Shown here: positions 55,895-64,000 of the stretch, in pieces
Numbering within the stretch: the first letter of the stretch is position 1
How the letters are laid out: each line of letters starts with the position of its first letter
Source: Argyresthia goedartella
Taxonomy: Eukaryota > Arthropoda > Insecta > Lepidoptera > Argyresthiidae
Assembly (NCBI GenBank): GCA_949825045.1
Contig: OX463815.1
Coordinates: forward strand, 18,469,231-18,533,230
Length of the DNA: 64,000 nucleotides
Direction of reading: 5' to 3'
Notes under the pieces: generated by a model
What the model saw: only the letters and a program-made list of their open reading frames with translations
Database searches by the model: none
Told to the model about the DNA's origin: nothing
Made by a program: the position numbers and the translations under genes

Positions 55895-56306
55895 TTGGGT
55901 AAAGCTTACCTATGAAATTGGCGAAATTTTGTAACAGATTCAGGAGTTTATAATGTAATTCAATAGCTATTTCCATTATTATTTTTATTGTTTAAAAGTT
56001 TATTTCAAAGTTTTACTTATGCATATTATATTTTCTTTTGATTAAAAGTTTTCTAAATCAAATTTAATCTTCAAAATCAGTTCGTCCTAAATGTCATCCA
56101 TTTTCATGATAAGATTCGTCACATTTTTTTACAGCTGAAACTTTTCAAAAATTAAATTAAATTTGCTGTTAGCTAAATGTTGTCTCATTCATACACACGA
56201 ACTTTTATAAAATTACGATTTTAAATTACGAAAAAATCCAAAAATATTCGTATTGAGAATTGAATTTTCTCCATACCAAACGATGATTTCATAGGTAAGC
56301 ACCTAA
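55895..56306. mobile_element. MITE with mariner-type ends, copy 3, abutting the mariner
   Basis: 412 bp, the most diverged of three copies (see 2639-3057, 23129-23550). It begins right after the single TA at 55893-55894 that also ends the mariner, and it ends at a TA at 56307-56308. Its right end reads catttcataggtaagcac-like and is closer to its own left end than to the mariner end, so in this copy the two ends are more symmetrical. Confidence 0.85.
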
Positions 56307-56333
56307 TATTAATTTATTTGGTATTCTCTACAG

Positions 56334-56455
56334 ACACTGCCGTCGGATCAGGATATGCGGTACGAGGGTAATCAGGCAGTCAGCTTATTGCTACGTGGAG
56401 GGGAGCTACTGCCATCGATGGATCAAGGGCAGAGTGCAGTGGCCGAAGGATCCAG
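56334..56455 (+). CDS. TSP1-repeat protein gene, exon 5 (end of second TSP1 repeat)
   Basis: Acceptor ggtattctctacag, donor atccag|gtgacc. Completes the Arg codon begun in exon 4 and continues HCRRIRICGTRVIRQSAYCY, then VEGSYCHRWIKGRVQWPKD. Together with exon 4 it gives six Cys, as expected for a TSP1 repeat. It leaves at phase 1, so at least one more coding exon must exist downstream, beyond the CR1 LINE or outside the window. The protein is probably extracellular; I cannot name the gene. Confidence 0.9.
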
Positions 56456-56730
56456 GTGACCTGGTGATTGGGTTATGTATGATAGGGAGCGATAATGATT
56501 GCAACATGATTGTCTAGGTTATATTTAGGACGTTTCTACGCACACCATTCTTTAAAACTTACAAATACTTATGTTTATTTAACAAATTAGGTTGCACTTT
56601 ATTATTGGCTTGCTTGCTTTAATTCATTATTTATGGTCAGACCAGTTTTAACTTTTCATGTAAACCGGCTATCCGCTTGTTCAAATGTATAAGAATATTG
56701 CTCTAAGCTATTGGCGTATTGATCTAAGTT
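56456..56730 (+). other. Start of intron 5 of the TSP1 gene
   Basis: Non-coding, between the exon 5 donor and the tail of the CR1 LINE. Nothing else seen. Confidence 0.5.
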
Positions 56731-56935
56731 GAATAGAATAGAATAGAATAGAAATATTTATTGGCCTCGAAGTAAAATAATTTACAGGCAAGTCATTTAC
56801 ATTTTACACTTACATACTACTTAAATATTTGAAATTCCTATTCTAACTTAAATATTTCAAATTTTACATTACTTAAATATTTGACATTTAAATTACTGCA
56901 TTTAACTTTTTACAGTGAAATGATAGTTATTTTAT

Positions 56936-59860
56936 TTATAATTTTTCCAAGAACAAAGATTCTACAAGTTCCATTGACATATATTCTTTGACAGTATAAA
57001 ATGGATTATTTTCAAAAAATATTTTTAGTTTTTGTTTGAACAAGTTAAATTTTAGAGTGGTCAGACTTTTTGGTAATTTATTATACATCAGGATTTTAAA
57101 GTAACGACCTTGTTTCTGTACTTTAGCTAATCTTGTTTTTGGTACTATACGGGTTTCATTATTTTTTATTGTTCGTTTTTTATTATCACGGAAAGTATAG
57201 GGTAAAGCAGTATCTTGCTTTTCCGGAATTTCCCTATCTTCGTGAACCTCTAACAAACTATTGTAAATGTAAAGAGAAATAACTGTCATAATTTTATCTT
57301 TTTTAAAGTGCTCTCTTGCGTGGCTGCGTTTTTTTAAACCATTGATTGTTCTGATTGATCGTTTTTGACATTTTAGGACTCTGTTAATTTCTGTAGCATT
57401 ACCCCATACAGTAATAGAATATCTAATAATTGAATGTATATACGCATAATAAACAGATAGAAGTGATTTTTTATCTAATAATGGTTTAAGTTTAAAAAGA
57501 GCATAATTGCTGCTAGCTAATTTCATACAAATTTTATCAATATGCCCTTTGTGACTAATCGTATTGTCTATTGTATATCCTAAAAATACATTTTCTTGAG
57601 AAGTCGAGTTACCAAAAATGCCTAATCTTGATTGATAATACATTACAATACTTTTATTAGAGTTGAGAATAATGCCGTTAGCATCAAACCATTCTTTAAG
57701 CAAACTTATGACGTTGTTTAATTTATCATCTAACTGCGACTTACTTTTGTCTCTCAAGCCAATATGTGTATCGTCAGCAAATAAGCTCAAATGAGCTTCA
57801 CTTGGAAGTATATTACAAAGATCATTTATATATATTAAGAACAATACGGGACCCAGGATTGACCCTTGTGGTACCCCGATCGACATCTTTCCTGGATGAG
57901 AAGTATGATTATTTACCGATACAATTTGTGTGCGGTTATTTAGGTAACTTATCATCATACTGAGTTCAACGCCTTGAAACCCATAGTACTGCAATTTTAA
58001 TATTAATATATCGTGACGCAAACAATCGAAAGCTTTTGAAAGGTCACAAAAAATACTGGCGCATCTATTTGAAAAATCTAAGGAATCAAGAATGTAATAA
58101 ATTACTTTTATAATTGCCATTTCAGTCGATTTACCTTTTCTAAATCCAAACTGTGCTATTGTAAACATGTTATTATCCTCGAAGTATTTTACAATTCTAG
58201 ATTTTATAGCTGCTTCTAAAATTTTTGATAAAGTTGGTAATACACATACTGGCCTGTAATTGCTAAGATCTGTGACATCTCCTTTTTTAAAGAGCGGTAC
58301 TACCCTACCCGGCTTATGTACATCAGGGAAAATGCCTTCAGATAAGCAAGAGTTGACAACAAGAAGTACTAATTCAAATATGTTATTGTTATTTATTACA
58401 ATATTTCTTAACGTTTTCGTACTCATGTCATAGATATCTAAAGTAGGTTTTTGCTTCATATTCGTTAATATCTTTCTAAACTCACTAAAACATAATGGAT
58501 GAAATACAATTGTTGTTAGAGGCTTATTCTGTATATTTAAGTATTTTAAACAATTTTGTGCATTAATATTTAATTTAGTTGTTAGTTTTTGTGCAATGTT
58601 ACGAAAAAAGTCATTAAATAGACTTGCAATTTTTTCAGGTTCTCTAACATCATTTCCCGTTTCATCTTTTAAGAGTTCTATCTGTGATTTTGTATTTTGT
58701 CGCTTTTTATGTCCTACTTGTTCATTTATGATTTGCCACGCTTCTTTAATTTTATTTTTCGATTTAGCTATCCTAGCCTTATACTGTAGTTTTTTTGCGG
58801 CTAGCATAGCTTTTTGCAAAATTTTTCTGTACATTTTAATTCTTAATTTTGTTTTTTGGGTGGGGTAATGCTGTTGAAGGAATTCTAATTTACATAAATT
58901 ATTTTTACTTGTTTCTATACCTAAAGTTGACCAGTGTTTTTGTTTGTTATTAACTCTTTTTTTTATTTTTGGGAAAGCGATATTGTAACAATAATTAACA
59001 GCATCTTGTAGAATCTTCATTCTTGCATTCGCGTCATTTGCCAATAGGATTTCTGATTTTATTTTAAAATAATTGTTATTAAATATGAAATTAAAGTACT
59101 TCAGATTACTCATAGAAAAGTTTCTGGCTACATAGGTCGTATTATTACACAAGTCATTTTGATTTAATAATTCTAGTTTAATAACATTGTGATCTGAAAT
59201 TTTATGTCTAAGGACAGAACCATTATATTCGTTAAAATTTACAATGAAATTGTCTATACAAGTAGAAGTAGTAACGTTATTTTTGTTAGTTTCAGTTCTA
59301 GTGGGTTCATTAAGAACCCATTTACAATTACAGTTATTAAGAATTCTGTTCAGCTTTTTTATATTTTTGTCTAATTTTAATACATTCAAATTCAAATCTC
59401 CTGCTATTATTATTCGCTTATTTTTTCGACAAATTTTATTCAGAAGTTTAGTTAATATTTCAAAAAATAGACTCATATCATAATCAGGTCGATATAGTGC
59501 AACAATAACTGTCTTGGATGATTTTAATTCTATTGACGCTAATTCACAATTGGTTTCAAAAGAAAGTTTATTTAGATCCTGCCTAACCTTATAGTCTAAA
59601 TTGTTTTTTATGTATATTGCTGTCCCGCCGTGTTCAAAAAATACTCTATTAAAACAAGTAGCTAACGTATAATTATCTAAAGTCATCGCCTGTATCTGGT
59701 GGTCCTTCCCCCACGTCTCCGTCAAGCACAACACGTCGCAGTTTTGTTCTTGTGCTACATTTTCTATTTGTAAGTATTTATTATGTATGCTTCGAACATT
59801 CGCATGTAGAATTATGGTTTTTGACTTATTCTTTGCATTATCGGAAAATTTGTTCTAGTA
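56936..59860 (-). CDS. CR1 ORF2: endonuclease-reverse transcriptase
   Basis: Uninterrupted for about 974 codons, from just after a TAG near 59862 to the stop at 56936. The first block, KTIILHANVRSIHNKYLQIE, is the normal start of a CR1 endonuclease, so the endonuclease is complete even though there is no early ATG. Endonuclease motifs: LCLTETWGKD, HGGTAIYIKN, YRPDYDMSLF, AGDLNLNVL (where families usually have GDFN) and KISDHNV. RT motifs: RVVPLFKKGDVTDLSNYRPV, FCDLSKAFDCLRHD, IGVPQGSILGPVLF and SLFADDTHIG (near 57770). The C-terminus ends in ENNPFYTVKEYMS. The product nicks DNA and reverse-transcribes the element RNA. Translation probably depends on reinitiation or frameshifting from ORF1, whose frame overlaps it near 59812-59860. 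Confidence 0.93.
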
Positions 59861-60316
59861 GTAGTAGTTGAGTGCGGTTCTTCTCTATTTATGAAGCGTA
59901 GGGATGAATTACCAATAAATGTGTTCTTTAAGCATGATATGACATGTTCTGTTACAAACTTTTTGAGCGCTAGGTAGTTTTTTGTATTTTCAAATCTAGT
60001 ATTTGGATCTATGTACTTGACATTTTCATTAACTCTTGCCATATTAGCTATCTGCATATTGATATTGTAGATATCTTCATTATGCATTCCGTTATAACGT
60101 AGACCTGTGATTAATACATTGTACTTCCTTTCTGCATCGTTTATTATGGAATTCAAAAGTCTAATGTATTTTCGTTTGTGATAATATATAGAATTGTCAT
60201 ATTTTGTTATTAATATTGCCGCTGTGTCACACTTTTCAAGACAATTATTTTAATTTTATAAGTTTTCTAATATTGGTTGGAACCCTGCATCAGGCTTACA
60301 GATATTATATGCTTGG
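59812..60316 (-). pseudogene. CR1 ORF1, esterase-like C-terminal part
   Basis: 60156-59812 encodes KYNVLITGLRYNGMHNEDIY, NINMQIANMARVNENVKYID and an ALKKFVTEHVISCLKN end, with upstream codons to about 60240 (NCLEKCDTAAILITKYDNS). This matches the SGNH-esterase-like half of CR1 ORF1; the front of that domain (VIIFSDSI) is at the end of the 60317-61195 frame. About 80 bases between are frameshifted or missing, so ORF1 is broken here. Any esterase activity would be lost. Confidence 0.7.
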
Positions 60317-61195
60317 CTATCCGTTTTTTCTGTAATTTTTATCGCTATTCCTTGACCAAATACTGTCAGAAAATATGATCACATTATTATTATTTTTTAA
60401 GTTTTCTTTAATTTTAATTACTCTTTTATTTTTAGTTATTTTTTTCCTGTTATCAAGCATTTCATTGTTTTCATTTTTTCTATGTTTATTAGTTGATGGT
60501 GAAATTTCCTTTGTGCTGCGTTCTTCCGAAGTGCTACTAGAGCTCGACTCGTTTAAATCTATTGCGCGACTTGTTTTCTTTTTCTTAGCTGATTTCTTCG
60601 TTGATTTATCTGTTTTTGCTATAGAATTTCGTTTTTTGGGGGTACTTATGGCTACAGTAAATATTTTTTTCCATTTTACCGCCAATGAATCTTTCTCTTG
60701 AATTTGTTTTTTAATTTCACTATTTTCCATCATTAAATTTTCAATTTCAGTATGAGCTATTTGTAATTCTAGTTTTAATTGTGTAATTGCATTCATTAAT
60801 TCTATTTCCTTCTCATTTTTAAAAGTAGATGTAGAAATGTCAGGCATGCTATGAAGGTCGTCATCGGTGCTGGTTGACTCCTCCTCTTCCGACTTATGGA
60901 GAGGCGTGAGTAGAATTGCCTTAGGTACTGGTTTCCTGTGAGTCACGTTAGAGGAGGAGGGAGTGTTGGCATAGCAGCTCGACACTGGCACACTATTTTT
61001 ATCATAGCAAGATCGGCACCTCCACCCTTCCTTCTTGCATTTTTCCATCATCCCAAATCTAGTTATTGTGACGCCGGCACAATCGATATCGTAATATTTT
61101 TTGCAACAGGTACAACGTAGTTTGACATTTGTCTTGAGTATTTTTTGACATATGCAACAAGCTGGGTACTTAACTAGCTTAGCAGTACCTTCCAT
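60317..61195 (-). CDS. CR1 ORF1: PHD-like finger, coiled coil, basic region (truncated by a frameshift)
   Basis: 292 codons from MEGTAKLVKYPACCICQK at 61195. Residues 13-62 form a PHD-like zinc finger: Cys pairs at 13/16, 28/31 and near 59/62, with Cys39; the usual His before Cys39 is Asp. After a Ser/Pro-rich linker (about 70-130), residues 130-175 look like a coiled coil (ELMNAITQLKLELQIAHTEI), followed by a strongly basic Lys/Ser region (about 185-285) and then NNVIIFSDSI, the start of an SGNH-esterase-like domain. ORF1 proteins of this type bind element RNA and form particles with it. The frame ends too early at 60317 and the rest is out of frame, so it is probably inactive unless the break is an assembly error. 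Confidence 0.85.
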   Translation of the reverse strand: MEGTAKLVKYPACCICQKILKTNVKLRCTCCKKYYDIDCAGVTITRFGMMEKCKKEGWRCRSCYDKNSVPVSSCYANTPSSSNVTHRKPVPKAILLTPLHKSEEEESTSTDDDLHSMPDISTSTFKNEKEIELMNAITQLKLELQIAHTEIENLMMENSEIKKQIQEKDSLAVKWKKIFTVAISTPKKRNSIAKTDKSTKKSAKKKKTSRAIDLNESSSSSTSEERSTKEISPSTNKHRKNENNEMLDNRKKITKNKRVIKIKENLKNNNNVIIFSDSIWSRNSDKNYRKNG

Positions 61196-61400
61196 ATTTT
61201 CTTCAAAAATAATGAAACGATTTCAAAAAAGAAAAAATATTATATAGCAAAAAGATATCTAAGTGGGTTTTGATGTGATGATGACAGCTACATGACATCA
61301 GAAGTTTAAAATCGCGACAACAAACTCAATAGAAAACTGGAATAAGTAATAAACTTTAAATAAACATCGACGTCGACAAAATTTTGAAGTGAATAATTTC

Positions 61401-62114
61401 TTTAGCCGTGATTGGGAATCGAAGAGTGCATGAGAATGAGGGTTGACAAACAAATAGCTGAAAGTGGTGCCTATTTTTTTTTCGGTAAATAAAAAAAGTA
61501 AAATATTGGTCCTGATTGATCTATCACAAAACATAGTATGAAATGTATATCCCTAACATAGTGCTAATATTTTTTAAACTTCTTTTAAGTCTTCAGTATG
61601 GGGGTTAAGGGTGACTTACTCTAGAAATATTGGTACATTATTTTCATGCATAAGTATTTTTTCTTGTTAAATAAAATCTTTTTCCTAGTCATCTGCCGAA
61701 AAAGAATTCTGACACTTCGACATTTGACACATGGCGCGTCCACACTGTACAAGCGCTGAGTAGGAGCAGCGGCGAGCGCGACTGACTTTAGTGTGTGGTG
61801 TATAAGAGTAAATTAGTTGGTGTTTTTTATCCGTGCGGTCCTTGACTGATTGCCTTAGCTAGCAGATATGGGATGCGAAGCAGTGATGAATAAAAGTATC
61901 TTCGATCTAATATAATATAAAAGCCGAATCACAGTGAAGGGACATGTATGAAAATCGTAAGAACCCGCTTTTGGTCCCAAAACCATCGAACATAATTTTT
62001 TTAATCGAGCTTCGTTTCATCCTTTTCTAAATGAATAATTTAATCCTAGATCACACGGTTATTATTTTCTAAGGAATAACAAAATAAACAAAACGTGGCT
62101 ATGAGAACAATTTA
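61401..62114. other. Unassigned stretch
   Basis: Includes the likely 5' flank of the CR1 LINE. A GC-richer patch at 61730-61800 (gcagcggcgagcgcgactga) has no assignable function. Confidence 0.35.
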
Positions 62115-62285
62115 TTAACGACAATTATTATTGACATACGAGGAATTATTGTAAAAATAAATAACCCGCCTGCATTTTCTATCAATACCACACACAAACT
62201 CATAAATGCAGCTGGTTCTGTACATGGAGTATGAGTAGCCGCACCAATAATCCGAGGAACCTAGATTTAGATTTTGCCTCAGTAC
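62115..62285 (-). CDS. Possible terminal exon of a small Cys-rich protein
   Basis: A 57-codon minus-strand open segment, SSDYWCGYSYSMYRTSCIYE then FVCGIDRKCRRVIYFYNNSS, ending in NNNCR and TAA at 62115. It has five Cys, aromatic-rich composition and no repeats, unlike the random frames around it. The stop overlaps AATAAA. Its right edge is weak: the good acceptor (tttatattacag, right of 62300) is followed by an in-frame stop, so only a less usual acceptor (cagtaag, about 62286) would work. It may be the last exon of an unseen minus-strand gene, or chance. Family unknown. Confidence 0.3.
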   Translation of the reverse strand, partial: VLRQNLNLGSSDYWCGYSYSMYRTSCIYEFVCGIDRKCRRVIYFYNNSSYVNNNCR

Positions 62286-64000
62286 TTACTGAAATACCTG
62301 TAATATAAAACATAACGCTTATCAGACAAAATAATTATATTAAGAATTAGGAAACAGACTTTTTTGTTTGAGTCAGTCGCTTCGCTTCCGTTCGCCACGT
62401 TCATCGAGTATGGACCACAGTACGGTGTTGTCAATAAGTAGAAAACAATTAATACTATAGCTTGTTCTTTTGCGCTACTAACTATAAGTTCTAGTTAATC
62501 ACAACACAGTAATGTTCTATTTACAGTCACTTTAATTTACACAAAACATATTTGCTTTAGATTTATATACTTTTTATAAAGTCTAATTTTTAACTATTCT
62601 GAGTCGAGTCACCGAATGACAGGCTTGATTTTTTCCTCGTTGGGAATGTGCCACAGATTAGTAAACTAAACCATTCGGTCGCTCACTTTCGGATAGGTTC
62701 GCTTCAAATTTGACATATAAACCCACAGAGTACTCAATAAATCGTAAGCGTACCGGTTGTGGATAGTAACCCAAGTTGACTGGATAGGAAAGTAATAGAA
62801 AAAGTATTTTTTTACGCCCTCTGCTCGGAAATTTACAGAAAGATGGTCCTAAACGATCCTAAAATAATTAATTATTAAACAGGACTACAAAACCATTTCT
62901 GGCCTTTTTGAACGGGCTAGAAAAAACGTTGTTGGCTTGTTTGTTATGGTTCTGTCACACGTTAACAGATGGCACTTCATGCCGCACATGTCACACCCCT
63001 TCATGTCGGTAAAAGCGTGCATCATGCCGTCGCGTCGGTAAAATCGTGCTTGACGTGTGTTGTTGCCAATTGCTGAAGATGGCGGACTCCGTCAGGCACA
63101 TTTCCAAACCTATTGTATCAAAAAAAATATTTATATTAATTTTATTTCCTCGCGACTACTGTCACGAAAAGCATTATGTAATGTTTCGGCCAAAACTGCA
63201 ATAGATGGACTAGTCTATTAGAAGGCCTCGCCTGCGGCCCGGCCCTCAAGCTCACTCGTCCATCTATTGCTCACTTTCCAGCCTCAACAACAGTGTACTT
63301 CCTAAATTACCTACTTTTACTCTGTGATTCATTTGTAAATAACCTTAGATGTACGAAACTCTTGGCTCACTTACTCTGATTTATCTACAAACTTTTAGCG
63401 TTCTCTACGTGGATCTAATTTGAAACTTTGCTTCCTCATACAATATAAGTCTGTATTTTTTATATCGATAGGTATAAGATTTATATTTATTTTATATACT
63501 CTTAGGTGGTTTTCATAGACGTTTTGAAAATATGAGATAAAAATCGCCGATGTTCTTTTTTCTGAGCCACAAATATGCACTCATGACGACTAGCCACGAT
63601 TGAAAAATTCTTACTAAATTACAGTCCTAAAAAGTTAACTGTGCTGTGTATCCCTTTGTAACACCAACTTTAGATTTGTTACTGGTTTTTATTAAAAGCT
63701 AGTCTTCAACTAGTCTTTTGGTTGTACGGTCATCGATGCGTGCAACTAAGTCAAATTATACTTTGAATGTTCTATCTATAGAGACTAGAGTTTTTGTGGC
63801 TACGAATAAAAAAAATGTAGGATCGATATTGAAATGAGTTGTAGAATAGTATTGCTGACTTTTTTGGTTGTTCGTAACATTGTCAATGGTGAATGTTCAT
63901 AGCTGCAACTCTTGCAGAGCGAAATAGTAAATTCATTAACAAGCAACAACCTTTTATTTTTTTAAATAAGTTTTCATTATTTGTAAAATTGATCGAATGA
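62286..64000. other. Unassigned stretch to the window end
   Basis: No gene or element recognised. Around 62990-63060 there is an imperfect direct repeat (gtcggtaaaagcgtgcatca versus gtcggtaaaatcgtgcttga). Confidence 0.35.

Larger units (their letters stand above)
52475..56333 (+). other. Intron 4 of the TSP1 gene
   Basis: About 3.9 kb, holding a dispersed repeat (52568-52760), a MITE of family D (53268-53501), a SINE-C body (53498-53610, minus), a LINE 3' UTR (54345-54470, minus), a mariner (54619-55892) and a MITE (55895-56306). The last one ends only 27 bases before the acceptor of exon 5. Confidence 0.8.
56731..61400 (-). mobile_element. Near-full-length CR1 LINE
   Basis: Minus-strand element with both ORFs. 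The 3' end at 56731-56752 is an (attct)n tandem, as expected for the short tandem tails of CR1. ORF2 (endonuclease-RT) is open, ORF1 is broken once. The 5' end is placed near 61400 by the end of recognisable leader sequence and is uncertain. It sits antisense in the host gene, downstream of exon 5. Confidence 0.88.

Overview
The window looks like a piece of a moth or butterfly (Lepidoptera) genome: AT-rich, intron-bearing, and dominated by transposable elements. Signs of Lepidoptera are LINE 3' ends with the typical 'gctggaagaaatctct...gataag' block and an A-rich signal, the widespread 'ccggccaagtgcgagtcgg ... tacggaaccctaaaa' repeat, several tRNA-derived SINE families, and maT, mariner, Tc1, RTE and CR1-type elements. 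No bacterial operon, CRISPR array, rRNA or functional tRNA is visible. The species assignment is inference; the element families are read from protein motifs and repeated ends.

Region by region. 1-5.8 kb: little coding sequence, one MITE, two SINEs. 5.85-10.9 kb: a four-layer nest. A minus-strand CR1-like LINE is cut by a plus-strand maT (DD37D) transposon, which is cut by a plus-strand 5'-truncated LINE, which is cut by an intact-looking Tc1 (DD34E) transposon. 11-20.3 kb: LINE tails, foldback elements, an unrecognised minus-strand coding-like relic (14.4-15.5 kb), a LINE carrying an inverted copy of its own 3' end (15.5-16.4 kb), a dead CR1-like LINE and RTE fragments. 20.3-21.6 kb: second maT copy, opposite orientation. 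22-29.4 kb: mostly non-coding, with foldback and MITE copies. 29.5-34 kb: a long D-E-spacing transposase gene on the minus strand, split by a nearly intact 5'-truncated LINE on the plus strand. 34-41.3 kb: lepidopteran repeats, a 561-bp terminal-inverted-repeat element with a central hairpin, and a second, shattered copy of the same transposase family.

41.9-56.5 kb holds the only host gene I can support: five plus-strand exons with two thrombospondin type 1 (TSP1) repeats. Each junction has GT/AG signals and matching phases (1, 2, 0, 2), and the gene runs on past 56,455. Its introns are full of elements: SINEs, MITEs, a Tc1 relic, an RTE tail, a mariner (DD34D) and, downstream of the last exon seen, a near-full-length minus-strand CR1 LINE (56.7-61.4 kb) whose ORF1 has a PHD-like finger and an esterase-like part. 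61.4-64 kb is mostly unassigned, with one possible minus-strand Cys-rich exon.

The nearest thing to a new system is structural: the nest gives a clean insertion order, a family of short elements shares mariner-type ends, and the host gene has competing, phase-compatible candidate exons. I found no obviously novel enzymatic pathway.
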